From the NCBI RefSeq assembly GCF_009547075.1, contig NZ_WIPH01000013.1:1-64000 (forward strand): a DNA stretch of 64,000 bases, read 5' to 3'. The position numbers and the translations under genes were made by a program. Origin of the DNA: Gluconobacter aidae. GTDB taxonomy: Bacteria; Pseudomonadota; Alphaproteobacteria; Acetobacterales; Acetobacteraceae. The number at the start of each line of letters is the position of its first letter. The stretch's first letter is position 1. The notes under the pieces are model-generated. The model had not been told where the DNA came from. It did no database searches and was given only the letters and a program-made list of their open reading frames with translations. Shown here piece by piece: positions 52,293 to 61,811 of this stretch.

Positions 52293-53456
52293 ATGACAGA
52301 CCAGATCGAGACGGAGCCACAGGCCGCACAACCCGCAGACAGAACGCCCCGGTGGTATCTACAGGGCGAGCAGACCGCGCCGGTCATGGTTCTGAGCGGT
52401 ATCTGGAAGGCGCGGGCGGGCAATATTCCCGTTTTCCCGAAAGACGGGCTGAAAAAGGCGCCCGGCGCCCATCTGTCCTTCCAGACATCCGATCTCCAGG
52501 TCTGGGATACCGGGCTTGTGGCATTCCTGTGGGATCTCAAGCGCGTCGCCCATGACGCCGGCGTCAGTCTGGACATGCGGACTCTGCCCGGACCGATGCG
52601 CCAGCTTCTCGAACTGCTGCCCGAAGTCCCCGACGAACCCGTTCATCACAAGACGGCCCGCACCTCTTTTCTGGAAACCGTCGGCAATCACGCCGTCGCC
52701 TCGATGACGGAAGTCGGCGTGGTCTCCGAACTGGGCGCGCTGACGGCGAAGGGCGCTGTTCTCACGCTTCTCGGCCGCAGCCGGATGCGCATGGTCGACC
52801 TTCTGGCCAATACGGCCGATGCCGGTCCGTACGCCCTGCTCATCGTGGGGATCGTCAACTTCCTGATCGGCGCGATCCTGGCCTTCGTGGGCGCTGTCGA
52901 ACTCCAGAAATTCGCCGCCGGCATCTATGTCGCCAGTCTGGTCGGCATCGCCATGGTGCGTGAGATGGCCGCCGTCATGACCGCCATCATCATGGCCGGA
53001 CGGACGGGTGGCGCCTATGCCGCACGGATTTCCACCATGCAGGGCAATGAGGAAATCGATGCCCTGAACGTCTTCGGCATCCCGACCTCAACCTATCTGA
53101 TCCTGCCGGCCGTCCTGTCGCTCATCATCACGATGCCGTTCCTTTACCTGTACGGATGTCTCATCGGCATGCTCGGCGGCTTCGTCGTGGCCATCTCGAT
53201 GCTGGACATCACGGCGGCAGGGTATTTCCATCAGACCATCACAGCCTTCCATATCGGCCAGTTCATCTTCGGCTTCACCAAAAGCCTCGTTTTCGGGGCC
53301 TTCATTGGCCTGACGAGCTGCCGGATCGGCCTGAAAGCCGGACGTTCGGCCGCGGATGTGGGCATTGCCGCCACACGGGCTGTCGTCGTCGGAATTGTGG
53401 GCGTCATCGCAATCGACGCGATCTTCGCGGTCATCGCCGATGTTCTGGGGATCTGA
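52293..53456 (+). CDS. mlaE: MlaE-family lipid ABC permease with STAS-like N terminus
   Basis: A 387-residue inner-membrane protein. Residues 1-120 are soluble and look like the STAS domain found on alphaproteobacterial MlaE homologues. The membrane part has the MlaE signatures LVGIAMVREMAAVMTAIIMA near 211-230 and GRTGGAYAARISTMQGNEEIDAL-type sequence near 231-253. MlaE permeases move phospholipids between inner and outer membrane with an MCE protein. It is first of a four-gene operon (permease, ATPase, MCE, lipoprotein). ATG at 52293 is chosen because the upstream in-frame region (from 52167) is basic and not family-like. Confidence 0.92.
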   Translation: MTDQIETEPQAAQPADRTPRWYLQGEQTAPVMVLSGIWKARAGNIPVFPKDGLKKAPGAHLSFQTSDLQVWDTGLVAFLWDLKRVAHDAGVSLDMRTLPGPMRQLLELLPEVPDEPVHHKTARTSFLETVGNHAVASMTEVGVVSELGALTAKGAVLTLLGRSRMRMVDLLANTADAGPYALLIVGIVNFLIGAILAFVGAVELQKFAAGIYVASLVGIAMVREMAAVMTAIIMAGRTGGAYAARISTMQGNEEIDALNVFGIPTSTYLILPAVLSLIITMPFLYLYGCLIGMLGGFVVAISMLDITAAGYFHQTITAFHIGQFIFGFTKSLVFGAFIGLTSCRIGLKAGRSAADVGIAATRAVVVGIVGVIAIDAIFAVIADVLGI

Positions 53457-53458
53457 CC

Positions 53459-54226
53459 ATGCCTGACCAGACCGTCCTGTCCCTGCGCGATGTCACACTC
53501 TCCTTCGGCCCCAAGGTCATCCAGAAGAACATCTCGCTCGATGTACGCAAGGGAAGCATCTTCGCCGTCATGGGAGGCTCGGGCTGCGGCAAGAGCACGC
53601 TTCTCAAGAGCATGATCGGGCTACTGCGCCCGTCCGCCGGCGAATATCATGTCGGGGACGAGAACTACTGGGCCGGAAGTGAAGCCCATCGTACGGATCT
53701 GAACCATCGCTTCGGTGTCCTGTTCCAGAGTGGCGCATTGTGGAGTTCAATGACGGTCGGCGAGAACATCGCCCTGCCGCTTCAGATGTTCACGGACCTC
53801 AAACCCGACGTCATCCGCAGACTCGTGGAACTGAAACTGGGTTTCGTCGGCATGTTGCAGGCGATTGATCTCTATCCTTCCGAAATCAGTGGAGGGATGC
53901 GCAAACGTGCCGGTCTGGCCCGCGCCCTCGCCCTGGACCCGGACATCCTGTTTTTCGACGAGCCTTCGGCCGGCCTTGATCCGATCACCTCCGCCCGGCT
54001 CGACGACCTGATCCTGAACCTGCGGGACGGACTTGGCGCGACGATCGTCATCGTCAGCCACGAACTGCCAAGCCTCTTCCATATCGCCGATGACGGCATT
54101 TTCCTGGACGCCAGGACAAAAACCCCGATCGCCCATGGCTCCCCCCGGAGCCTGCGGGACAACTGTACCGATCCACAGGTGCATGCCTTCATGCACCGTG
54201 AACGCGACGAAGAAGGAAACACGTGA
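53459..54226 (+). CDS. mlaF: MlaF-family lipid transport ATPase
   Basis: A 255-residue ATPase. Walker A is GGSGCGKST near residues 36-44, the signature is ISGGMRKRAGLARAL near 141-155, typical of MlaF, and Walker B is ILFFDEPSAGLD near 161-172. The H-loop is SHELPS near 196-201. It starts two bases after the permease stop and its stop overlaps the MCE start, so the unit is translationally coupled. It should drive the permease encoded upstream. Confidence 0.94.
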   Translation: MPDQTVLSLRDVTLSFGPKVIQKNISLDVRKGSIFAVMGGSGCGKSTLLKSMIGLLRPSAGEYHVGDENYWAGSEAHRTDLNHRFGVLFQSGALWSSMTVGENIALPLQMFTDLKPDVIRRLVELKLGFVGMLQAIDLYPSEISGGMRKRAGLARALALDPDILFFDEPSAGLDPITSARLDDLILNLRDGLGATIVIVSHELPSLFHIADDGIFLDARTKTPIAHGSPRSLRDNCTDPQVHAFMHRERDEEGNT

Positions 54227-55185
54227 TGAACAGGCAGGCTCTTGTCGGTGCTTTCGTCCTTGGGGGGACGGGCCTGATTGTCGCGGCATTTGTCCTGTTC
54301 GGCAATTTCCATCCCTTCACCCGGACGGAAAAGGCCATTCTCGTGTTCCATGGCGCATCCTCGGGACTGACCGTGGGAGCGCCTGTCACATTCCGTGGTG
54401 TCCAGGTCGGCGCAGTGGACCGCGTGGCCATCGAATACAATCCCGTGACAAACGACGCCTATATCCCGGTCTATATCACCATGCGGCCGGACAACATCAT
54501 CCTGACGAACAACAGCCATCATCGCCCCAGCATGGAAGATCTCGTCAGACAGGGGCTGCGCGGTGAGATCAATCTCAAGAGCTTCGTCACCGGCACGTCC
54601 GAAATCGATCTGGATTTCGCCCCCTCGACGCCGGCAGTGCTGCATCCCGATATCGCCCGCATTACCGAAATCCCGACCAAACAGTCGACCATCGCGGCCA
54701 TGACACAGAGCCTTCAGGACCTGCCGCTGAAGCAGATCGGCGAGAATGCCGATGCGACCCTGGCCTCGGTCCGTCAGCTTTCGGATCAGCTCGATCGGGA
54801 ACTGCCGGCGCTTGTGCAGAGCATCCGCGAAACCTCCGATCACAGCCGGGACATGGTCGATGCCGCCCGCAAGACGGTGACGGACCTCGAACCCGTCCTG
54901 ACACGGACCCTGCTCAGCGTGGACAGGCTGGCCAATGAGGGCACGACCCAGCTCAATGCGCGCGGTCATGAACTCCATGCCGTCCTGCAGAACAGCAACG
55001 ACGCCGTCCAGCAGGCCACGAAGAGCCTGGCCAATCTGGAAAACATGACGTCTCCGCGTTCGGCCGACCGCGCCAATCTCGAAGCAAGCCTGCGGGATAT
55101 CGCCGCCGCCGCCTCCGCCCTGCGCGGTTTTGCAACGGACGTGGAGCGCAACCCGCAGCTCCTCCTCACGGGGCGCCGGCCATGA
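54226..55185 (+). CDS. mlaD: MlaD-family MCE protein
   Basis: A 319-residue protein with an N-terminal membrane anchor (near residues 8-27) and one MCE domain near 38-115: FHGASSGLTVGAPVTFRGVQ followed by VGAVDRVAIEYNP. A helical tail of about 150 residues follows, as in longer alphaproteobacterial MlaD/Mce proteins, and could reach across the periplasm. It binds and shuttles lipids between membranes in characterised systems. The ATG at 54226 overlaps the MlaF stop; the GTG one codon earlier is an alternative. Confidence 0.92.
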   Translation: MNRQALVGAFVLGGTGLIVAAFVLFGNFHPFTRTEKAILVFHGASSGLTVGAPVTFRGVQVGAVDRVAIEYNPVTNDAYIPVYITMRPDNIILTNNSHHRPSMEDLVRQGLRGEINLKSFVTGTSEIDLDFAPSTPAVLHPDIARITEIPTKQSTIAAMTQSLQDLPLKQIGENADATLASVRQLSDQLDRELPALVQSIRETSDHSRDMVDAARKTVTDLEPVLTRTLLSVDRLANEGTTQLNARGHELHAVLQNSNDAVQQATKSLANLENMTSPRSADRANLEASLRDIAAAASALRGFATDVERNPQLLLTGRRP

Positions 55186-55808
55186 GCAGACAGTTCCGCC
55201 GCCCTTTGTTCCTTCCGGAGACCAAACCCGTGACACGGCTCATGACCCGATCCGCTGCCCTTCTGGCCTTCGTCCTGATGTCAGGTTGTGCCGCACCGCC
55301 CATGCAGTTCTACACGCTTGGCGCCCCCGCAATCGCGCAGAACAGCGGCACCCTGCCCGCATCGGCCCCGGTCCTGAACGTGTCGCATGTCACACTCCCG
55401 GATTATCTCGACAGTCAGGATATCCTCATACGCCACGGCGACCAGCTTGACCGCAGCCCCAACGGGCGCTGGGGAAGCCGTCTGTCCCAGGGCGTGACCG
55501 ACCTTCTTGCCGCCCATCTGGGACAGGACTGGCCAGGCTATGTCGTGACCACGCAGCCTTTGGCCGAAACGCCGGCCCTGCGTCTTGCGGTCAATATCAG
55601 CCGGCTGGATCTCGACAGCAGCGGTCAGGGCGCCCTGACCGCCGACTGGGCACTGATCCCCTCGGACGAGCACCAGCCCGTTCAGCGCGGTCGCGGCTCA
55701 TTCATCGCACAGGGCGCGGTGACGACCGACAGCGGCAAGGTCGCCCTGACCCGGACCCTCGTCGAGCAGCTCGCTGCCCGGATCGCCAGCACGAGCCCGC
55801 GCCCCTGA
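55182..55808 (+). CDS. ABC-type transport auxiliary lipoprotein (PqiC-like)
   Basis: A 208-residue protein with a lipoprotein signal, SAALLAFVLMSGC, the lipidated Cys near residue 36. The mature part matches the ABC-type transport auxiliary component family (PF03886, PqiC): FYTLGAPA near 44-51 and PDYLDSQDILIRHGDQLD near 72-89. It is probably an outer-membrane-facing partner of the MCE protein. The ATG at 55182 overlaps the MlaD stop; a GTG at 55230 with GGAG nine bases upstream is a plausible true start, giving a normal-length signal. Confidence 0.88.
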   Translation: MSRQFRRPLFLPETKPVTRLMTRSAALLAFVLMSGCAAPPMQFYTLGAPAIAQNSGTLPASAPVLNVSHVTLPDYLDSQDILIRHGDQLDRSPNGRWGSRLSQGVTDLLAAHLGQDWPGYVVTTQPLAETPALRLAVNISRLDLDSSGQGALTADWALIPSDEHQPVQRGRGSFIAQGAVTTDSGKVALTRTLVEQLAARIASTSPRP

Positions 55809-55828
55809 ACAGCAGCCGAACAGCAGCC
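55807..55828 (+). repeat. 11-bp tandem repeat at the lipoprotein stop codon
   Basis: GAACAGCAGCC occurs twice in tandem, starting within the stop codon of the PqiC-like gene (TGA at 55806-55808). Confidence 0.9.
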
Positions 55829-55903
55829 CCTTTCGCTCAGACGACGAAGGCCCTATTTTCCGTGATCCTGCGCCCTGAGGCTGCAAGTTCGCGGAGCGCC
55901 TGA

Positions 55904-57400
55904 TTGAAAACCGTGCCCATTCTCCTGACCGTTCTGGCGGTCGGCTTTCCGGCATCTCACCTCCCCGGGACAGCACGGGCTGCCGATGCACGCGATACGC
56001 TTTCGATCGGTCTGGCCATCGAACCGCCGGGCCTGGACCCGACGCGCGGCTCCAGCGAAGCCATCGGGATGGTGACGTACGGCAATATCTATGAAGGCCT
56101 GATGCGGCTGGACGAACAGGGCGCCCTCAAGCCCCTTCTGGCGCAGGACTGGCACGTCTCGCCGGATGGCCTGACCTATGATTTCACGCTTCATGACGGC
56201 GTGCGTTTCCATGATGGCACGCTCCTGACCTGCGGCAGCGTAAAGTTTTCCCTGCTCCGGGCCGGTGCGGCGGACAGCACCAACCCGCACAGGGCCATCT
56301 TCAGCCAGATCGCCGACATCTCATGCCCGGACAGCCAGCATGTCAGCATCCGGCTCCAGCATCCCTACGGCAGCTTCCTCTATCAGCTCGCCTGGAACGA
56401 CGCCGCCATTCTCTCGCCGGCGTCCGTGGCCCAGAACATCAGCCATCCCGTCGGCACAGGGCCGTTCGTGTTCGGTGAATGGCGGCGCGGGGACCACCTG
56501 ACCCTGACCCGTAATCCGGATTACTGGGGCGCCAGACCGGTCCTGCAATCGGTGACGTTCCGCTTCATGCCCGATCCGCTGTCCGCCAGTAACGCGCTGC
56601 TGGCCGGGGAGCTGGACGCCTATCCGTCTTTCCCGTCCCGCGAGATCCTGAGCCGCTTTGCCGGAAATACGCAGTTGCAGGTCATCCGGGGCAGCTTTCC
56701 CTTCAAGGCCATTCTCGCGCTCAACAACGCCCGCCGCCCGTTCAGTGATCTCCGCGTCCGGCAGGCCATCGCACAGGCCATTGACCGCAAGGCGCTGATC
56801 CAGGCCGTGGCCGACGGAGACGGAACGCTCCTGCAATCCCATATCGCGCCGGACGACCCCGATTACATCCCCCTGCCCGACCGCTATCCCTACGATCCGG
56901 ACCATGCCCGCGCATTGCTGCAAGAGGCGGGGGTGACACCCGGCACGCATCTGACCCTGACCTTCCCGCCCATCGGCTATGCACGCGACAGCAGCGAACT
57001 CATTGCCGCCTATCTGGAACAGGTCGGGCTGATCGTGACGCTTCAGCCCGTGGAATGGCCGACATGGCTGGGTCAGGTTTACGGACAGGGCCAGTTCGAC
57101 ATGACCGTCATCGCCCATACCGAACCTCATGACATCGCGATCTATGACCGCACGCCCGTCTATTTCCACTATCACAGCCCGGTCTTTCACGGGCTCGTCG
57201 AGCAGTACGAAGCGACGGCGGATACGGTCCGGCGACACCAGCTTTCCGTGCAGATGCAGGAACAGCTCGCACAGGACGAGCCCAATGTTTTCCTGTTCGC
57301 GATCCCCCGCGAAACCGTCATGAACCGGCGCCTCAGGGGCTTGTGGACCAATCAGCCCATCGCAGGCTGCCCGGTCGCCGGTGTTTCCTGGGCGCCATGA
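55904..57400 (+). CDS. peptide ABC transporter substrate-binding protein
   Basis: A 498-residue family 5 extracellular solute-binding protein (DppA/OppA type). The signal peptide covers about 27 residues and the mature part has IEPPGLDPTRGSSEAIG near residues 42-58, NIYEGLMRLDEQG near 65-77 and a later DHARALLQEAGV segment. It should bind di- or oligopeptides, or another ligand of this broad family, in the periplasm. The start is a TTG at 55904 with GGAG seven bases upstream. It begins a six-gene operon ending in a P1 aminopeptidase, which favours peptides. Confidence 0.9.
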   Translation: MKTVPILLTVLAVGFPASHLPGTARAADARDTLSIGLAIEPPGLDPTRGSSEAIGMVTYGNIYEGLMRLDEQGALKPLLAQDWHVSPDGLTYDFTLHDGVRFHDGTLLTCGSVKFSLLRAGAADSTNPHRAIFSQIADISCPDSQHVSIRLQHPYGSFLYQLAWNDAAILSPASVAQNISHPVGTGPFVFGEWRRGDHLTLTRNPDYWGARPVLQSVTFRFMPDPLSASNALLAGELDAYPSFPSREILSRFAGNTQLQVIRGSFPFKAILALNNARRPFSDLRVRQAIAQAIDRKALIQAVADGDGTLLQSHIAPDDPDYIPLPDRYPYDPDHARALLQEAGVTPGTHLTLTFPPIGYARDSSELIAAYLEQVGLIVTLQPVEWPTWLGQVYGQGQFDMTVIAHTEPHDIAIYDRTPVYFHYHSPVFHGLVEQYEATADTVRRHQLSVQMQEQLAQDEPNVFLFAIPRETVMNRRLRGLWTNQPIAGCPVAGVSWAP

Positions 57401-58350
57401 CGGGCATGGATATTTTCCGCATCCCACTGGAACGGCTGGTTCTTCTTGTTGTCGCAAGCCTCGTCATTTTCGCGACCATGAACCTGCTGCCCGGCGACCC
57501 CGCAGCGGTCATGCTCGGACTTGATGCAAGCCCCGAAAGTCTGGCGGCCCTGCACCAGAAACTGGGGCTGGAATCATCCGTGCCCGTGCGATACGCACAC
57601 TGGATCAGCGCCTTCATCCGGGGCAACCTGGGCCAGAGTTACATCTATGACGTCCCAGTCGGCAGCCTGATCGGCGAACGCCTGCAAAGCAGTCTGCCCC
57701 TGATTTTTCTGGCCATGCTGCTGTCTCTGGGCGCAGGCATCCCACTCGGCGTAATGGCGGGCGCAAAGCGCGGAACACTGCTTGATACGGGCCTGATGGG
57801 CTTCCTCCAGCTTTTCAAATCCATCCCGGATTTCTGGCTGGCGATGATGATGACGTTCCTGTTTTCCCTAACCCTGCACTGGCTGCCCTCCAGCGGCTTT
57901 CCGGGCTGGCATAATGGTGCCCTCCCTGCGCTCAGGGCCCTCACCCTTCCAGCCATCGCTCTCGCCATCCCGCAGGCCGCCATCACGGCGCGTTTCATGC
58001 GCTCGTCCCTGATCGAGACCCTGTCGCAGGATTTTATCCGCACGGCCCGGGCACAGGGCTACAGCACACGCGGCGCTCTGTGGCGCATCGCATTGCCCAA
58101 TGCACTGATCCCCGTCCTGACCCTGGCCGGGATCCAGATTCCGGTTCTCGTGACCGGAACCATCATCGTCGAGAGCGTCTTCAGTCTGCCAGGCTGTGGA
58201 AAGCTCCTGCTGGAGGCTGTCAACCAGCGCGATATCCCCGTCGTGCAGAACCTCGTCATGCTGATCGTCGCGTCTGTGATGGTCCTCAATGTCCTGATGA
58301 CGCTCCTCGTGCGCTGGCTGGATCCGCGCCTTAAGGCCGACCCGTCATGA
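57397..58350 (+). CDS. peptide ABC transporter permease 1 (DppB-like)
   Basis: A 317-residue inner-membrane permease with six helices. The N-terminal MNLLPGDPAAVMLG near residues 28-41 and the EAA loop DFIRTARAQGYSTRGALWRI near 210-229 are typical of DppB/GsiC proteins. Its ATG at 57397 overlaps the stop of the binding protein gene as ATGA. It pairs with the next gene product. Confidence 0.93.
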   Translation: MTGMDIFRIPLERLVLLVVASLVIFATMNLLPGDPAAVMLGLDASPESLAALHQKLGLESSVPVRYAHWISAFIRGNLGQSYIYDVPVGSLIGERLQSSLPLIFLAMLLSLGAGIPLGVMAGAKRGTLLDTGLMGFLQLFKSIPDFWLAMMMTFLFSLTLHWLPSSGFPGWHNGALPALRALTLPAIALAIPQAAITARFMRSSLIETLSQDFIRTARAQGYSTRGALWRIALPNALIPVLTLAGIQIPVLVTGTIIVESVFSLPGCGKLLLEAVNQRDIPVVQNLVMLIVASVMVLNVLMTLLVRWLDPRLKADPS

Positions 58351-59177
58351 TAGAGCGTTCCAACCGGACGCTCCGGGCGGGGAGTATTCTGCTCGGAATT
58401 GTTCTCCTCCCCGCGACCGTCATAACCCTGTTCGATGGCGGTCACGCGCCGTACATCGACGTCCTGCACCGTTATGCGCCGCCGTCCCTGCTGCATCCGC
58501 TCGGAACCGATCCTTTCGGCCGCGACCTCATGGTCAACGTCCTGACCGGAGCCTTCAACAGTGTGACGATCGCCGCGATCTCCGTCTGCCTCGCCACGAT
58601 TGGGGGAACGGCACTCGGCCTGATCGCGGCGGCCCGACCCGCCAGAGCCATCATGGGAATAGCCATCATGGGACTGGCCGATCTGGGCCTGGCTTTTCCG
58701 CCTGTCCTGATCGCAGCGTTACTCGTCACCGCTCTTGGTGCCTCCGCCACGGGTGAGATCCTCGCCATTGCCCTGTTCGGCCTCCCGGCCCAGATCCGCA
58801 TCACCCGGCAGGCGGCCCGCTCCATCCTCATTCAGGACTATATCGCCGCATCCCGACTGGCCGGACATGGCCCGGTTTACATCATGCGCCGACACGTCCT
58901 GCCCAACATCCTGCCGCTCCTGACGGTCCAGGCGACATCCTCGCTGGCCCTCGCGATCCTTGCCGATGCCGGACTGTCCTATCTCGGTCTGGGCGCGCCG
59001 CCGCCACGACCGGATCTGGGACGCGCCCTGGCGTCATATCAGATCCATATCTTCGATCATCCGCTGCTGGTCGCCATTCCGGGAGTCACGATCATGCTGC
59101 TCGTGCTGGGCTTCAATATGTTCGGGGATGGCCTGCGGGATGCTCTGGACGCAGCCCATGAGGAGCGCACCCCATGA
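58347..59177 (+). CDS. peptide ABC transporter permease 2 (DppC-like)
   Basis: A 276-residue permease with the DppC/GsiD layout: HPLGTDPFGRDLMVNVLTGA near residues 50-69, and the EAA loop DYIAASRLAGHGPVYIMRRH near 163-182. LSYLGLGAPPPRPDLGRAL near 212-230 is another family signature. It overlaps the genes before and after by four bases (ATGA), so the operon is tightly coupled. Confidence 0.93.
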   Translation: MIERSNRTLRAGSILLGIVLLPATVITLFDGGHAPYIDVLHRYAPPSLLHPLGTDPFGRDLMVNVLTGAFNSVTIAAISVCLATIGGTALGLIAAARPARAIMGIAIMGLADLGLAFPPVLIAALLVTALGASATGEILAIALFGLPAQIRITRQAARSILIQDYIAASRLAGHGPVYIMRRHVLPNILPLLTVQATSSLALAILADAGLSYLGLGAPPPRPDLGRALASYQIHIFDHPLLVAIPGVTIMLLVLGFNMFGDGLRDALDAAHEERTP

Positions 59178-59992
59178 GTTCTCTGCTCCATGTCCGGAAT
59201 CTGAACATCCAGAGCCCGGAACGGCTGACCCTGCATGACGTGTCCTTCACGCTTGAAGCGGGACAGATCCTCGCCATCACCGGGGAATCCGGCTCCGGAA
59301 AATCCACGCTCGCACTGGGCGTGGCGGGACTTCTGCCTCCCGGCTTTCAGGCTCACGGCAGCATCCGGCTTGAAGAGACTGAGCTTTCCACGCTCTCCGA
59401 ACAGGACTGGTGCCGGATCCGGGGCAAAAGACTGGGCATGGTCTTTCAGGAGCCCATGACGGCCCTGAATCCCACGCGCCGTATCGGGACGCAGATCGGG
59501 GATACATTCCGCCTTCATACGACGCTCTCCCGTCGCGAGATCGATACGAAAACGCGCACACTTATGGAACAGATCGGCCTGTCTGAAGCTGGCGTGAGCG
59601 AACGCGCCTATCCCCATCAGCTTTCCGGCGGCCAGAGACAGCGCGTCCTGCTCGCAATGGCGCTGGCCTGCCAGCCCGAAATCCTGATCGCGGACGAGTT
59701 CACCACAGCCCTCGACGCCCGGACCCAGGCCGCGATGATGACGCTCGTAACGCACCGTTGCGAGACGCAGGGCATGGCCGTCCTCATGATCTCCCATGAC
59801 CTCGGGCTGGTGCGTCGCCATGCCGATCATGTTCTGGTCATGAAAGACGGGGCATGCGTGGAACAGGGCACAACAGCATCGGTATTTGACGCCCCACATC
59901 ATCCCTACACGCAGGCGCTTCTGGCCATGTCCCTGCACGGCGCGGCCCGCACGCCGCTTACGCCCCTGCCCGTCTTTACGACGCCGTCATGA
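59174..59992 (+). CDS. peptide ABC transporter ATPase 1 (DppD-like)
   Basis: A 272-residue ATPase. Walker A is GESGSGKST near residues 36-44 and the signature is LSGGQRQRVLLAMAL near 150-164. Walker B reads ILIADEFTTALD where the family usually has DEPTTALD; the catalytic Glu is kept but the following Pro is Phe. The oligopeptide transporter C-terminal segment (usually about 60 residues with a Cys cluster) is short here. It should work with the next ATPase as a heterodimer. Confidence 0.9.
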   Translation: MSSLLHVRNLNIQSPERLTLHDVSFTLEAGQILAITGESGSGKSTLALGVAGLLPPGFQAHGSIRLEETELSTLSEQDWCRIRGKRLGMVFQEPMTALNPTRRIGTQIGDTFRLHTTLSRREIDTKTRTLMEQIGLSEAGVSERAYPHQLSGGQRQRVLLAMALACQPEILIADEFTTALDARTQAAMMTLVTHRCETQGMAVLMISHDLGLVRRHADHVLVMKDGACVEQGTTASVFDAPHHPYTQALLAMSLHGAARTPLTPLPVFTTPS

Positions 59993-60765
59993 CCCCGATC
60001 CTTCAGGCCCGGAATGTGACGTATGGAAGGACCGGTGGAAGGACAGACCGACAGGGTTTTTCCTTCACGCGATCTGCACGCCCCCCCATTCTGAAAAATA
60101 TCAGTCTTGATCTGAAAGCAGGCCAGACGCTCGGGATCGTCGGGGCCTCGGGAAGTGGAAAATCCACCCTGTGCCGTATCCTCAGCGGCCTTATCGCACC
60201 CGATGAAGGACAGGTCCTGTATCAGGGGCAGGATTTCGCGACCGCATCAGAAGCCGTGCGGAAGAAAATCCGCCCTGCGATCCAGATGATCTTTCAGGAC
60301 CCGGCTGGCGCGCTCGATCCGCGCCAGACGATCGGTGATATCGTGGGGGAAGCTCTCGGCCCCGTCCCGGATCGGGACGCACGCATCCGCACAGCCCTTC
60401 AGGACGTCGGCCTTTCCGCCGATATCACCCACCGCTACCCGAGAACCTTTTCCGGCGGCCAGAAGCAGCGGATCGCCATCGCCCGCGCCCTGATGACACG
60501 CCCTTGCGTCATCATCGCCGATGAAGCCGTCTCGGCGCTGGATGTCTCCACACAGGCCATCGTCCTGAACCTGCTGCTCGATCTTCAGAAGCGGCAGGGA
60601 CTGTCATATGTTTTCGTCAGTCACGATCTGGCCGTCATCCGCCATCTGTCGCACCATATCGCCGTTCTGGATCAGGGCCGGATCGTGGAATCCGGCCCGG
60701 CGTCCGATATTCTGGATACGCCCGTCCAGCCCGCCACGAAGGCGCTTCTTGAAAACACCTACTGA
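59989..60765 (+). CDS. peptide ABC transporter ATPase 2 (DppF-like)
   Basis: A 258-residue ATPase with Walker A GASGSGKST near residues 53-61, signature FSGGQKQRIAIARAL near 151-165 and Walker B VIIADEAVSALD near 172-183. Near residues 13-30 a basic Gly/Arg-rich stretch (GRTGGRTDRQGFSFTRS) interrupts the usual first strands; the underlying DNA has a short GGAAGGAC repeat. The start overlaps the preceding stop (ATGA). A P1 peptidase gene follows after 13 bases. Confidence 0.9.
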   Translation: MTPILQARNVTYGRTGGRTDRQGFSFTRSARPPILKNISLDLKAGQTLGIVGASGSGKSTLCRILSGLIAPDEGQVLYQGQDFATASEAVRKKIRPAIQMIFQDPAGALDPRQTIGDIVGEALGPVPDRDARIRTALQDVGLSADITHRYPRTFSGGQKQRIAIARALMTRPCVIIADEAVSALDVSTQAIVLNLLLDLQKRQGLSYVFVSHDLAVIRHLSHHIAVLDQGRIVESGPASDILDTPVQPATKALLENTY

Positions 60766-60778
60766 CCCGCGAGGCGTC

Positions 60779-61792
60779 ATGACCAGCCTGAACCTTCTCA
60801 CCGACATTCCCGACATCCGCGTCGGCCATAGTCAGGACCTGACCCTGCGCACGGGCGTGACGGCGATCCTGTTCGATCGCCCCGTCATCGCTTCCGGCAG
60901 CTTCCCGGGCGGCGCACCAGCCCTGCGGGAAACCGCGCTGCTGGAGCCGGAAAACATGGTCGGGCATATCCATGCGGTCGTCCTGTCAGGCGGATCGACC
61001 TATGGGCTGGACGCGACAACCGGGGTTCAGGGCTGGCTGCGCGAGCAATTCGACAACGCGCCGCTGCCGCCGGGCACCATCCGCGTGCCCATCGTCGTGC
61101 AGGCCAGTCTTTACGATCTTCCTGCGGGCGGACAGACGACATGGGGCCGCTATTCGCCCTATGCCGAAATGGGCCATCAGGCCGCGACCAGCGCCCGAAG
61201 CGGCGCTTTCGCACTGGGCACGGCTGGCGCAGGCACCGGCGCGACGACCGCCACGCTGCGCGGGGGACTGGGTTCGGCGAGCGCGATCACACCTGCCGGG
61301 CACCGCGTGGCCGCGCTGGTCGCCGTTAATGCGGTCGGCACGGCCACGATCGGGGACGGCCCCCATTTCTGGAGCGCGCCTTTCGAGCAGGGGGACGAAT
61401 TCGGCGGTCTGGGCATGCCAGCACATCTGAGCGCAGAGGATTTGCGCCTGCGTTCCAAGTGGGCCTCCGTCACCGGCACCACGATCGGCCTCATCGCCAC
61501 CGATGCCACACTCACCAAGACACAGGCGAAACGCCTCGCCATTCTGGCACAGGACGGCGTGGCGCGCGGCGTGTTTCCAGCCCATCTGCCTCTGGACGGG
61601 GACGCCATGATCGGGGTCTCGACCTGCGGAAAGCCTGCTCCGCCTGCTCAGGAATGGACCGAAATCCTCCATGCCGCCACACAGGTCACGGCCCGCGCCA
61701 TCGCCCGGGGCGTGTACGAGGCATCCCCTCTTCGCGGTGGTAGCGCACTCCCGACATGGCACGAATGTTTCGGATTCAAAGATACGCCATAA
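60779..61792 (+). CDS. P1-family aminopeptidase (DmpA/BapA-like)
   Basis: A 337-residue protein of the P1 (S58) family, self-cleaving N-terminal nucleophile hydrolases. DIPDIRVGHSQD near residues 9-20, VVLSGGSTYGLDATTGVQGW near 67-86 and the Gly-rich GTAGAGTGATTATLRGGLGS near 148-167 are the family core; the last is the autocleavage region. Members release N-terminal D-amino acids, beta-amino acids or L-amino acids from peptides in the cytoplasm. Being last in a peptide importer operon, it probably digests the imported peptides. ATG at 60779 is chosen because it starts the conserved domain. Confidence 0.9.
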   Translation: MTSLNLLTDIPDIRVGHSQDLTLRTGVTAILFDRPVIASGSFPGGAPALRETALLEPENMVGHIHAVVLSGGSTYGLDATTGVQGWLREQFDNAPLPPGTIRVPIVVQASLYDLPAGGQTTWGRYSPYAEMGHQAATSARSGAFALGTAGAGTGATTATLRGGLGSASAITPAGHRVAALVAVNAVGTATIGDGPHFWSAPFEQGDEFGGLGMPAHLSAEDLRLRSKWASVTGTTIGLIATDATLTKTQAKRLAILAQDGVARGVFPAHLPLDGDAMIGVSTCGKPAPPAQEWTEILHAATQVTARAIARGVYEASPLRGGSALPTWHECFGFKDTP

Positions 61793-61811
61793 AAATGATC
61801 TGACCCTCATT

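Noticed and set aside
53872..55236. 454-codon frame on the minus strand
   Set aside because: It runs antisense to mlaF and mlaD, both of which have clear motifs and overlapping starts.
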